From assembly GCA_015698045.1 (NCBI GenBank), contig BLAL01000040.1:1342501-1406500 (forward strand): a stretch of 64,000 nt of DNA. The letters run 5' to 3'. The position numbers and the translations under genes are program-made. The notes under the pieces are model-generated. The model worked only from the letters and a program-made list of their open reading frames with translations, ran no database searches and was not told the origin of the DNA. This DNA comes from Rhizophagus clarus. Its lineage: Eukaryota > Glomeromycota > Glomeromycetes > Glomerales > Glomeraceae. This document shows positions 47,897 to 59,876 of this stretch, one piece after another (within the stretch, counting starts at the first letter, position 1; every line of letters starts with the position of its first letter).

Positions 47897-48054
47897 ATGT
47901 AAATTTCCATCCGACAATAATCTAAGTTCAAATAATAATAGAACGTTTTTAGTAATAAGTCATTTAAATAGTTATGGTTTAAGTTTTAAGATATTCGATA
48001 AATATAGTATGTAGCGATATAACTTTTTTGTCAAAGAAAAAAAACCCATTATAT

Positions 48055-48495
48055 GTATGTGTATCTAGTCTCAATTGTATCTGATGCTTAAAAGGTTGGA
48101 CAATAATTAAACACCAATATGTTTTCGCAAGAAACAATCATTATTTTGTACACTATATAGCTATATATAAATAAATAAATACGTACAACGCGGGCCACAG
48201 TCCCCCATGTATAGTACCCCCTTCCATTTTTACCAGGCGACACATGCAAATATTTTTTGAATATACATCTAAAAATTTTCGTACATTCCCAGCAGGTACA
48301 GAGTTAACCGGCCCTCTAAAATTTGTTATACGGTATTTATATTTTTATTTATTATCAGTTATATGATATATAGTACATATATATATTGATATATGTTATA
48401 ATCATCTAATCTTTTGTATTAAAAATTTATTTATTTATGTGTATCAAGTCTCAATACGTTTTCGTAGAAAACAATCATTATTTTGCAACATTATA
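48055..48495. repeat. Partial direct duplication
   Basis: 48055-48150 and 48437-48495 share GTATC-AGTCTCAAT and GTTTTCG, then AAACAATCATTATTTTG in the same order and orientation; the second copy lacks about 45 bp in the middle. Confidence 0.65.
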
Positions 48496-48564
48496 TATTA
48501 TATATAATATATAATTATGAATATATATTTATTAATATATAATTTTTTTTAACCTTTGTAACCA

Positions 48565-48730
48565 GCGTTGGAAGTCGGAAACACTTTTGGACTTCCAAAT
48601 CCTCCAATTCCAATGACATCTTCCAATTCCAATAAAATTCTATTGGAACATTGGAAGAATGGAAGGAATTGGAAAAGTCCAATTCCAACAAAAAAGTCAC
48701 TGGAAGCTTCCAAGTACATCATTGGTTGTA
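48565..48730. repeat. Foldback element rich in TTGGAA/TTCCAA
   Basis: Many copies of TTCCAA on the left and TTGGAA on the right, around a core of TTCCAATA, AAATTC and TATTGGAA (48627-48648). GGAAGCTTCC and CTTCCAA elements occur on both sides. Non-coding; frames here are by-products. Confidence 0.65.
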
Positions 48731-50392
48731 ATCCATTGTGTTTGCTATGCATACCTGTCCGGTCTTGTTTTTTAAGGGAGCCAATCCGGTAAATCATAAA
48801 GGGAGTGGTTCGCTAATTGGTTTGTATTCCCGAATTTTTTTCTTTAAATTTTTTTTTTACTATTTTCTGTTTTTTTTTTTTTTTTTTTTTATTTTGTTTA
48901 TTTTATTTTATTTTTAATTTATTGTTAACTTATTTCCACTTTTTTAAATTTATTTTTTTTATGCTAAAAATACTAAAAATACTAAAAACCTGGACGTAAA
49001 TTACGTCACACGTGATTTATAATCCTGGTTATTGGTTATTTTTTTTTACTTTCATTAGATGAATGAAAATCTATTTATTGATTCGGCGTAAATCTAAGCC
49101 AAAGCATACGTATGTACAAACTATACACGTAATTCGTGTTGATTACATCTAAAAGGAAACGATTACAGCATAGTTAACTTTTTATCGGTAATTATAATGG
49201 CTATCGTCACGAAAAAATAAACATTCATGCAATATGAGGATATCATGACATGTGCCGAGATATTTTAATGTAAATAAATTTAAACTCCGGTAATAATAAT
49301 GACAATGTTGATGATACTTGACAGTCTTTGTATACAAGCGGGAAAGGGGATCTGTGCTTATACAATTGATTCATACTTTAACATATTAGTAAATATTATA
49401 TGTAATATTTTGCATATTGTACAATAAAATATTTACTCATTTTTTTTTAAAAAAAAAAAAAAAATTAAAAAATTCCTTCCGTATATTAATTTAATATCGG
49501 TTAAAACAGAATATGGATATGGCTTATTCTTTCTTTATTGAACCAATAGAAGAATGCATAGAATGTGTACAATCTTATTACAATTGTTTACTGTGTAATA
49601 CGTAACATTTGTCGAATATAAAGTGAGTTACTTAAACACAAAATCCTAATAAGATTGCTTAAAGAAAAGGGAAAAGGAAAGAAATTTTATAAGAAACTTT
49701 CCCAGAATTGAATTTGAAGTCTGGCTCATAGTATTGTATCAATTATAGGTATTAGCCAATAACCACACATATATACTTATATTTACCAATGAAAATTTTG
49801 ACAAATAAATTTTTTTTAGTAATATATCACAATTCTTTGACGAATTCGTTTATTTCCATGGATATTCGTTTAATGTCCAATACAAAATTACGTTTTTGCT
49901 AATTATAATTAATAACAAAAATCTTTCATTATCCATTATAAAATGATTCTCTTTGCGTTATTGGTTTTAAAAAAATTACGCCGATTTTAACTCCGTAAAT
50001 TCCATACAAACAATGATGAAAGTATTCCGGATTCTTCATTTTTAAAAAAAAATTTTTATTACTATTCGTTACATTATTAACTTGTACAAAAAACACCAGA
50101 ATACCAAAATAAAACTTTAATAAATTTGGTGTATCCGATTAAAAGGTTTTGTTTAATTATATCACGTGAACTATGAGATTTTTGTTACTTATTTTTCGTC
50201 TTTTTCCCAAAAATGTGACTTTAACGAATAAGATTATTACATTTAAAAATAGATAAAAGTTGGTTGGTTTAAAGTGCTACGACTTAATTTAAGAGAATCT
50301 TTCATTTTTTTTTTTTTTTTTCCTAATTTAATAGAATCCTAATTTAATAGGATGACGAATCAGGCAACAGAATTCGTTAGATAAATGATAGA

Positions 50393-50400
50393 TATAAAAG
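50393..50400 (+). promoter_or_regulatory. TATA-like box of the HMG-like gene at 50450
   Basis: TATAAAAG, 57 bp before the ATG. Confidence 0.45.
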
Positions 50401-50449
50401 GCTCAATTTTATATTTTTTCTCAACAGTCTTCATTCAAACAAAAAAAAA

Positions 50450-50928
50450 ATGAGTACTCAAGAGAATCGAGACGTTCCGTGCGAAACCATATTAAAAAAC
50501 TTCCTTGAAAACATAAACACTCACAATCTTTACAATTTTTCACATAATCCAAATGTACTTGCGACACGTTTCAGAAACGGTAAAAGAGCAACAGGAAGAA
50601 ATCTGATGCAACGAGTCGTGCACCAAGAGGCTCGAAGACTACAAATTACGCAAAGTCACTATATTATCATTATAGCAACAAAAGGATTTGGCTTCGTTCT
50701 ACACGTTTTCAACGCCAAAAATTTATAGACTTAGCACGTGAGATTAATAGAATCAATGATCGTAATAACAGAAGACAAGATGTAAATGCGGATACGCTTA
50801 ATCGAATTACTCAGATAGGCGTTCAGCAAGTTACGAACACTCCTTTTGAAACCGATTTTTATAACGGAATACAGTTTGATAAAGTCGACCTGTTACCTTG
50901 GGAATTTCCTGGATCGCCATTTCCTTAA
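50450..50928 (+). pseudogene. Diverged MATA-HMG-like gene with one frame break
   Basis: The first frame (50450-50728) opens MSTQENRDVPCETILKNFLE and reaches RNLMQRVVHQEARRLQITQ (50-68), which aligns with the CRKNVHQEAKR start of the HMG box. The second half of the box continues in another frame: a KRIWLRSTRFQRQKFIDLAR piece, aligned with LWRSATPEEKEQYEKLA, and a tail ending EFPGSPFP at TAA 50926-50928. The switch lies between about 50650 and 50690. No GT-AG intron there restores the frame without loss. Either a recent single-base indel disabled the gene, or the assembly has an error; both halves otherwise look well preserved. An A-run of nine precedes the ATG. Confidence 0.65.
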
Positions 50929-52600
50929 TTTACACATATTCTTTAGTAGATTGACGTTATCTGCAGGTCGGATGGCGTCAAAAATAATAACATTTTTTTA
51001 TTATTATGTTTTATTTTCTTATCAAGTTATTACTATATTAGGTTATACCATTTTTTATCTATCTATCCAAATTAGTAAGATTTAAGCTTTTTATCTTAAG
51101 AATCCCTATTTGATATATGATTATGCTAATAATATTATTAATAATAACAAAATATCTGATATATGATATATGATGAGAATCTCGCATATGTTTTGTTCTT
51201 GCCGAGTTTGACGTGAATTTGACATATTATTTTTTTTTGTGTTGAATCATAAAAAAAAAAAAAAAAAAAAATGGTACGTCAATGGAATACGACAAATATT
51301 TGGGATCCTTAGCGCTAGCGATTTTCAGGGTTAACGTAACAAATAATATCACAATAATTTAATTTGTGTAATATTATTATTTTGAAATAAATAAATGATT
51401 GTTCAACGATAATTTTTTTTTTCCTTTCTTTTTAGAAATCAATTAATAATTCATTAAATTATTATTCCGGATAATTTTTTTTTTTTTTTTTTTATAAATA
51501 AAATACATAAGTAATCAACTATGCGTAAATATTTAAATATTTGTGATAATACAATATTATTAATTGCAATTCCGAGAATGACATAATGACTTTCTGCATA
51601 CATTAAAATTTATATTATTACCCCAAAGCAAAACAACCGAAGCAAAACATAATGAATCAATTCGCTATAAGACCTTTAAAAAAAAAAAAATAAATAAATA
51701 AGAATTATATATTGTATGCATAGTCATTACGAGACCAATTGACATTTTTTCCATTAAGATGGCTCAGTTAAAATAAAAATTATATTACAGTTATGAGAGT
51801 TATACAGTACAAATTGATACGAACATATATATATAATATTTTTACAAAAATTACAAATATAGATATATATACATGTAAATATATATATGTATATATAAAT
51901 CAAAAAACAAAAAAGTAATAGCCAAAAATTCTGAAACAAGAAAAATAAAAATTTAGTGAAAATTTCTGAAACGAAAAAAAAAAACCTTTTTTTTTTGGAT
52001 TGGTTTGAAATCCGGTTTGAAACTTAATATTGTTTTCGTTAAAATTTTCAATTTATTATGGTTTAGTGAATGTTTAAAAAGTTAATTATATGTGTCTATA
52101 AATAAATGATTATTTGTCGGAATTTAAAAAAAAAAAAACTAGTCGAAACTATTCCGTTGGTTGGTTCTAGATAGAAAAAAAAGAAATTCTATGATTGATA
52201 ATTATCAACTTGTTAATATTTTTCTATTTCCCCTCAAAAAACCACACATTTTGTGTACGATTTAATAAAATTTCTTTCATAAATTTCTTTTTAAAGAGTT
52301 ATTTATTTACACTAATTTATGAACAATGGACATATATAAAATTTACGTAAAAAATATTTTTCTTTCTCTGTTTTCTAAATAAAGAAAGTATTTAATTAAA
52401 ATTTTCCTTTTTTATTTTTGACATGTTTGACATTCATCCCTTTCCCCCAAATGGAAGGAGTTTATTCGGAAATACCGGCTTTTTTAACTTCAAAAAGAAT
52501 TTTAAAAAATATGATAAAGTTAAAAAACTTTTTGGATGATGTGAACTTTGTATTTGTAAAGAATCTCTGAAATTGCTGCGGTTCTTTCAGGTTTGAATAT

Positions 52601-52635
<35 letters not shown>

Positions 52636-55010
52636 CTTTTAAATTCGATTGGAACATGTGCTAAATTTATACGTTGGAATAACGTTTCAAATGTGTTTTA
52701 CCAATAAATGTTTAACGAATACCATTTCGGAAAAGATTTTTTGTTTGTTCTGACTAATACATTTTTGTGGTTTAGTCAATGATGATCAACAGATTAATTT
52801 TAGCACATAAATTTGAAATGAATATATATTTGTATATATTTATATGAGATACAAATTTTCTAATAAGAATACTAAGAATAATAAGAGCTCATTTTAAAAT
52901 TAGGTGATGGTCGTGATGAATTCATGATATTAATGACTAACTTCTTAGGGGAGTTCATTTTCTTGTGGCAAATCTCGATTAAATTTCCTTAACCGAAATA
53001 ATACTTTGCATCCAACGCAATTCCTAACAATTACCTCAGCGTTAGTAATCTCATCATATATTATTATACCATTTTTTGTATCATGCAAATCAATAAAGTT
53101 AACGTAATAATTTACCATTTCAATCCTTAATTTAGAAGTTTCTTTACAACTTTAAACCTTGTTTACCTTGTTTTACCATTGTACATTTCTTCATAATGGA
53201 TAAAAACGCGTTTCATCTTTAGAAAAGAAGATAGAGATCAACAACATTTAGATCAATTCCTACGAAAGCAATCACTTCCTAAAACTATTCGTTATTTTTC
53301 CATTTTCCCCTATTTTTTCTTTTCTTCTTTTTTTCGGTTTCTATTTTTAGTTTTTCATCCTCGTACTTTTTTTTTGAAAAAAATTTCTCGCTAATCTCTT
53401 CATTCTCCTATTACTTTTTCGATTTAGAACTTATCTATCATCCTTTCCCCAACGATTATCATTTAGAATTCGGCCGATTTTTTCATCTTAAATGGGTGAC
53501 AAGGGATTAGGGATTAGTAAATCCGAATTCAAAAAAAAAAAAAAAAAAAAAAAAATTATATAAGGGAAAGAAGACAAATAAGATCTTCTATTATGCCACA
53601 AGGCTAAAAAGTTCATCAATATCGTGCATTATTGTCATAATATTTTTAAATCTAGGAAATAATCACACAAAGTGATTATTAACGATGATTTAAAAATAAC
53701 GCGTCTTCTTCTTCGCGGTTAAATAACGAGATCTACAATAAAAGAGCAAGAAAATAGATAAATTAAAATTTTTTTTCTTTTTTGTGTTCCAATTGAAGAT
53801 TTCTTGATGCATGAGGAAGGTCATGAGTTAAAGGAGTTACCATTTTTTTTTTTTAAAAAAAAGGTCTAAAATAAGAGAGAATTTGAAATAGAAAGTAGAA
53901 TAAAATAAAAAAAAAAAAGAAAAGAAAAGAAAAAAGAAAAGAAAATCTCATATAATAATTGTAGATAGTAAGGAATATCGCGTAATCCAATTATGGTAAG
54001 GTCCATAATAGAAAAAAAAAAATCTTAATATAGTCAAGATTTTTCTCTTCAATTACAAATTTTGACAAGATTTTATATTAAACGATTTGACGTTTACAAT
54101 AGAATATGCCCCATGAGATAATGTGAATAACAAAGGCGTAAAAGATTTTCTGAGGAAAAAAAAAAAAAAACAATTATCCTATAAATTAAAAGAATCATGA
54201 CTTATAATTAGAAATGCTCATTGAAATATTGTAACATTTTTTAACGATTTTGTTTAATTATACGCATATAGTTGTCATTCCGAGATTGACAAATAAAATT
54301 GGATAATAAAGTTACAATCTAACTTTGGATTTACTGTTGATTTTTTTAATGTGTATATTTATGGTTAAGTTAAAAAATTCCTGAATGGATCGATAATTTT
54401 CATTGGATATATTGGATACTACTTCGGGCTTCGGTGATGAATGTAAAAAGAAATTTTTTTTTTTTTTTTAAATTATTTAGTCAGCAATTTATTAACACAA
54501 AATTAAAAACAATTCAAATACAATAATAATTAATACTAATATGAATTAAACCCGATTCCGAAAAAATTCTTTATTTCTTTTATTTTCATTTTATGGAGGA
54601 AAAAAAAATATTGATTAATTTGCTTAATGGTTTTATCGAAAATAAACGCTTATTTTTTGAAAAAAAAATATCTTAAACTAATCTTAAAAAAATATTGATT
54701 TTTTTTCTTTTTTTCTTTTTTTTTTTTTGTGCATAATTAAGATCTTAATCATAAAATAAAACAGACATATGTAAAATATCGTATTTACCAAATCGTATAC
54801 TAATTTGTAAAAAATATAACCCAATTTTAAATCTCACAAAACCCGAGCCAATCCCATACGGCCATACCAATAATATAATCCCCTAAAAATAGATAATTAC
54901 ATAGATATATAAAATAATAAACTAATAAAGGCAATAAAACAATAATCATAATTTATAATAATCATAAATAAAATAAGTAATATATATATAAATATATATT
55001 AAAATAAAAA
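50929..55010. other. Intergenic, 4.1 kb, no supported gene
   Basis: The short frames at 50846-51085 and 51754-51939 lack motifs. Numerous homopolymers: A-runs at 51252-51271, 52601-52632 and 53531-53555, and a T-run at 51477-51493. From 53270 to 53480 the plus strand is pyrimidine-rich. Confidence 0.6.
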
Positions 55011-55607
55011 TTAATGGTGATTCTCAGAATTATTTTCGTGTTGAGAATCATTTGTAGTTACGAACGCCGAAGTGTTGATATTCGACATGCCAAGATAGAG
55101 CGTCATGAGATCTAATTGCTCTTGAGTAAAATCAAACAGATTATGGGAAGTATTTGACTGTTGCTCATCTTCTGAAGTTGAAAACGTCTCGGAAGAATCT
55201 TCAATGAGAGAAGATGAGAAGATATAAGGATGATAAGATTCAGACGACCTATCTCTTGTAGCTGGGCGATATTTATACCCAGGATAACGTTGAGAATGAA
55301 GATTATGAACTTTTGTAGCAAGTTTCTCGTACTCCTCCTTTTCATCCGGAGTTGCAGCGCGCCATAACATTCCGGTGACCTTGGATATGACTCTCATATT
55401 GCAAATCCCTCTTCTTTTAGCCTCTTGATGAACATTTTTACGACAAAGAAGGAAACCATTAGGAGGTCTTGGCGGTCTCGCACTGCGTCTTGAATCGTTG
55501 ACCAATTCTTCAGGTTTATTGAAATGTGGAGGAAATATTCTTGCTCTATCTAATTTTTGAATTAAAATATCTGCTAAATCGCTTAATGACGAAGATTGTA
55601 GAGACAT
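55011..55607 (-). CDS. MATA-HMG box protein, 198 aa
   Basis: HMG-box DNA-binding regulator of the MATA-HMG family. N-terminal module (8-35): LSDLADILIQKLDRARIFPP then HFNKPEEL. HMG box (about 47-115): RPPNGFLLCRKNVHQEAKRR, GICNMRVISKVTGMLWRAAT and PDEKEEYEKLATKVHNLHSQ, closed by RYPGYKYRP. Tail (116-198) is Ser-rich and acidic, with FDFTQEQLDLMTLYLGM, a hydrophobic-acidic segment also present in the gene at 61490 (FTQEELASFYYYL) that could be an activation or interaction motif (inference). Single exon; ATG at 55605-55607 follows a T/A homopolymer junction. TATAAATA lies 262 bp upstream. Confidence 0.92.
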   Translation of the reverse strand: MSLQSSSLSDLADILIQKLDRARIFPPHFNKPEELVNDSRRSARPPRPPNGFLLCRKNVHQEAKRRGICNMRVISKVTGMLWRAATPDEKEEYEKLATKVHNLHSQRYPGYKYRPATRDRSSESYHPYIFSSSLIEDSSETFSTSEDEQQSNTSHNLFDFTQEQLDLMTLYLGMSNINTSAFVTTNDSQHENNSENHH

Positions 55608-57599
55608 CTTAATAAAGAAATAAACGATTTATTTAAAAAAAAAAATTTTTTTTTTTTTTTTTTTTTTAAAAAAATATAAATATTTAAATATTTTTTTTTT
55701 GATTTTTCTGTAAAATGGGTTATAACAAAATTTAGACCTTTTATTTTATTACTATTATTTTTCAAAAACGTATTCAGAAAAATAATAATTCTTAATGTTT
55801 TTTTTTTAGAAGAGGGACTTAAAGACAAAAAAATGATGTGCGTATCTGAATCTTTGAATGTTGCTTCCTATTTATAAAGATTTTTGATGACAACTGCGGG
55901 CGCTACACCCTTGTTGATCACGATTAGTTCTCTATAATTGTACTTAAAGACGGAGATAATGATGATATTATCTACCGTAAATCTTTCTCGATAATCACTT
56001 TTATAATGAATGACATACCCGAAACGTTTTTTCTTGGGGGTGGGAGGTTTGGAGGATCTAGGAGTTCAAACGTTGAGCGATATTTTCCTTTTATGTTTCA
56101 ATTTCATCAATAAATGAGAAACCATACATGTTATTACCGGAAGTTGTCCGATATATTTATTCCTACATGCACAATTATTCGCGTTATAATTTTATATAAT
56201 TATCGTACATTGGTGTAAATGACGCAAAATTTTAACATTCATGACAGCTTTTCGCAAGAACAAATGCGTTATTTTTTTAATCATCATTTTTAATATATAA
56301 TTGACTCGGAATCTTTTTTACCCGATTCAAAGCTTTTCAAGTCATTATATTAAGGATTTGTTGGTTCCTTCAGGAGTTACTCAATTACGTAAATAATGAA
56401 AATCATAATAGAAAAATGTCGTATAAATCGAATCGCAATATTTTAGGAAACACAATGAATTATGAGGGTTTTTTTTTTTTAATTTCTATTTATTATCACT
56501 TTAATATTTTATTTAAAACCAAATAAATGAGATTAGAAAATGAAATTTCTTGTATTTCATTTTTTGACATTAGTCTAGATTTATTTTTAGATTATTATAA
56601 ATTTATTTATTTTTATTTATCTATTTATTTTTTTTAAAAAACAACTTTAAAAAAAAAAAATCGTTCTTTGAAATCTCGGAATGACAAATAAAAAAGTCGG
56701 AAGATCGGCAAAAATCACAAGCAAAGAGGCAACCTTTTTTTTTTTCTTAAAAAGCAATAAGTTGATTGCATTATTATAGATTATAAATTTTACCAAATCT
56801 GCAAAATAAATACGACCTCATTGTAATGTGATGATTGAAAAATGATCCTCGAATTTATTGTTACGCAACAAAAACCTTGCTTTATATGTATACTTTTTGG
56901 GGTTACAGTGCGCCCAATGATTCCTTATCATGGTAAATTTAATTTTCGGAGCGAATATTTATTATAAATAAAGGCATCAAAGTTACTATGGCTAAAGAAC
57001 AATTTAAACTGACAATATTCTTATATATAACGATAATAAAAATCATGAACTTCTTGTAAATCCAATATTTTAGTTTTGTCTTGTAGATAAACTGAATATT
57101 TGATTTACCTTAAAATATAATAGATTATAATAAATAAATAAAAAAATAATAATAATAATAATATATATATATACACAAACTTTATATATATTTATTACAT
57201 TAAATTTTTTTTTTTTATATTGTAAAATATTATAAATACAATATTGTCTTAATTTTTATTATCTTATATTAAACATAAACATATTATTTATAAATTAATC
57301 CAACTTTAAAAAAATATATTGTATGCATATCTATAATAATAACCACGCGATATTTTATTTATATTATACGTTGTTATCACTGATTTATGATAGAATGAAA
57401 TTGTGTAAAAATAAAAAATTTCTAACTCTATCTTTTTTTTTTTTTTTTTTTTTAGAAAAAAATACAAACTACAAAAAAAAAATTGTCCATATAAAAAAAA
57501 CTTAAATCTTAAAAAAAAGAAGAAAAATTGGCGGGAGAAAAAGGAGATTAGATTACAAAAGCTATACAATTTAAATTTTCATTTACATTATCTATAAAT
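55608..57599. other. Intergenic between two minus-strand HMG genes
   Basis: A T-run joined to A/T sequence at 55636-55672 sits in the presumed 5' UTR. The rest has only short frames; the one at 57306-57569 is low-complexity. (AAT)n and (TA)n tracts lie at 57143-57172. Confidence 0.6.
55869..55876 (-). promoter_or_regulatory. TATA-like box of the HMG gene at 55011-55607
   Basis: TATAAATA within TTTATAAATAGGAAG on the minus strand, preceded by GTTGTCATC, similar to the arrangement at 43335. Confidence 0.45.
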
Positions 57600-58172
57600 T
57601 TACAAACATGGCATATACATATTATTATATAAATTAACATCATCTTGCATAATCATTCCATCACTATTATTATAAAACATATCCGGAAGTGCGTAAGGAG
57701 GAATAATTGGACCTATTTGATTAGCCGAAAACGGTAAAATTTGGTGTTGGGGTATAGGATAAGGTTGATACAAAGTTGGATGAATCTTAGCTCGAGAGGT
57801 AGGTTTATACTTGTAATTTGGATATCTCTTAGAATGAAGACTTTGAACTTGAAATGCTAGATTCTCATATTGCTCTTTTTCATCAGTTGAAGCCCCTCGC
57901 CATAACATGCCAGTAACTTTACTGATGACTCTCATATTGCACACTCCACGTTCTCTTGCTTGTCTATGAACGTTTTTCCTGCAAAGTAAGAAACCGTTTG
58001 GTGGCCTTGGTGGACCGACACTCCTGATTTTTGAGGGATTTATCAATTCTTCTGGATTATTGTAAAATGGAGGAAAAACCTTACTTCGGTCAAGTTTATC
58101 CATTAACGAATTTGCTAAATCTTCCATAGATGAATTTGGTACATTTTTGTTTTTATTTGTAACCGTCTTCAT
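57600..58172 (-). CDS. MATA-HMG box protein, 190 aa
   Basis: HMG-box DNA-binding regulator of the MATA-HMG family. N-terminal extension of about 15 polar residues (MKTVTNKNKNVPNSS), then the family module (16-44): MEDLANSLMDKLDRSKVFPP with NNPEEL. HMG box about 56-124: RPPNGFLLCRKNVHRQARER, VCNMRVISKVTGMLWRGAST and DEKEQYENLAFQVQSLHSKR, closed by YPNYKYKP. The tail is Pro/Tyr/Asn-rich (LYQPYPIPQHQILPF) and lacks the FTQEEL-type segment of its neighbours. M16 aligns with the starts of the sister proteins and is an alternative start. Single exon. Confidence 0.92.
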   Translation of the reverse strand: MKTVTNKNKNVPNSSMEDLANSLMDKLDRSKVFPPFYNNPEELINPSKIRSVGPPRPPNGFLLCRKNVHRQARERGVCNMRVISKVTGMLWRGASTDEKEQYENLAFQVQSLHSKRYPNYKYKPTSRAKIHPTLYQPYPIPQHQILPFSANQIGPIIPPYALPDMFYNNSDGMIMQDDVNLYNNMYMPCL

Positions 58173-58332
58173 TCCTATTGAACTTATAGAAACTTTTTAT
58201 TTGCTTTTCTATATATATATATTTTTTTTGTTTTTATTTTTTTTTTACTTATAGGAGGAGAAAAAAATATCTTGGTTTCGAAAAAATAAAAAATATTGAA
58301 GTGGTGAAGAGAACGTTCAGCGAATTGACCGC

Positions 58333-58341
58333 AAATATATA
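58333..58341 (-). promoter_or_regulatory. TATA-like box of the HMG gene at 57600-58172
   Basis: TATATATTT on the minus strand, 161 bp before the ATG. A TTACGTCATCC element lies about 50 bp further upstream. Confidence 0.35.
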
Positions 58342-59834
58342 CATTTTTTTTAATCGCGGAGTTCTAATACCGTGCGTAGTGATGCAGGATGACGTAACAT
58401 CTCTTATATCACTTATATATGTCTTTTATATCATTATATAGTTTAGTTCTTGAAAAAGAAAAAATCAGGGATGTGACGATAAAACGTAATCAAATTTTTA
58501 GAAAAATATGTGTATATGCATATGTATACATATTTTTCGAATATTCGAACATTAAATATATATGCATTAATTCTCAATTAACTAGTTTTACAAGCCCATG
58601 TGTTTTATTTAAAAGGCTACACAATACAATTTTTAATATATAGACTTAAAATAAAAATAGATGAACTGCCTTATGGAGAATCAAAGACGAATGAAAAAGA
58701 TGTGACAATTGTGTATTCTGTAAGGTAGATCTTTGGCTGAATTTAGTGATGATTGACGACTAATTTATACACATTTACATATTTATATAATGCAATAGCG
58801 TTTTTGATCTGTTCAGTGATCATATTATTCAGTGACGGGTATTCTTATTATAAAGCAATTATATTTAGATAACCTCTTTCGTATCTTTTTTTATAATTGT
58901 GTAGTTACATATTTAGGAAAACAATAAAGAATAAAACTTGTTTAAGAAAAAAAAATCGTTTCCAAGATTTATCATATGAATATTCCATGCATACCGTGAT
59001 CATTAAAAAAAATATTTCTTTAAGGGTCTGGCAAACTGTAATTTGAAAAAAAAAAAAAAAAAAAAATAATAGTTATCTCGGTTGAATCAATTTTTATTGG
59101 TACAGAACGTTTATAATTAGCATGAAGAATTCTTAAAAACACTCTAGAAATATGAAATGTTTGTTTGTTGCATAAAAAAAAAATTATTATTATCATTACT
59201 TTTTTGATCTTTATTGGACATTCAAATTAAAATTAATTTTGGAATAAAAATCCGCCATAGAATAAAAATAAATTCAAAGAATAGTGGACAATATTGAACA
59301 TTTCCGTCAAAATTAGAAGTGAAAGAGAAAAAAAACGGGAAGAAAAAAAAAGGAAATTAAAATATAAATTAGGCTACTCACTTATCCAACATTGAAAACA
59401 GACATTCATTCAAAATTCTTTCCAAATTCAAGAAAACTCCTCATCATTTAACAATTTAACACCAATCATTTATTTTAATTTTAGTAATATATTTAAAATA
59501 CTTGTTTGATTATAAAAATAAAGATCTAAAACGTGTTTCAGATTAACCGGTTTATCCAACCTCATGATATATATTGTCGACTTGATTATCTTCCGGTTAA
59601 CAATATGATTAATGTAAAATTTCACCATGTGACCGCAAATTTACGCAGTTATCATAGACACAATGATTTTTTATTATTTTTTCCATTTTTTTTTTTTTGT
59701 CCGTTTTTCTTTTTTTATTTTTATTCTATTTTATTTTATTTTTTTTTTTTTACTAAGAAAAGCCTTAATAAAAATAAATTATGAGATAAGTTCGCATAAA
59801 AAAGGTTATTCCGAGGTTATTCCGAGGCAAAGGT

Positions 59835-59876
59835 GATTACCGAAATTACCGGGAATTTATTTTTAATTCGGTAATC
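59835..59876. repeat. Inverted repeat (hairpin)
   Basis: GATTACCGAAATT and AATTCGGTAATC form a 12-bp stem with one bulged base. Directly before it GGTTATTCCGA occurs twice in tandem. Confidence 0.7.

Larger units (their letters stand above)
47897..50449. other. Intergenic, 2.5 kb, repeats, no supported gene
   Basis: Holds a partial direct duplication (48055-48495), an inverted TTGGAA/TTCCAA-rich element (48565-48730), T-rich low-complexity sequence at 48830-48970, and an A-run at 49447-49463. Short frames at 48515-48999 come from the repeat. Confidence 0.6.

Noticed and set aside
48515-48999. Several frames in both strands
   Set aside because: Products of the inverted TTGGAA repeat and T-rich tract.
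55112-55345. 77-codon minus-strand frame
   Set aside because: Shadow of the HMG gene tail in another phase.
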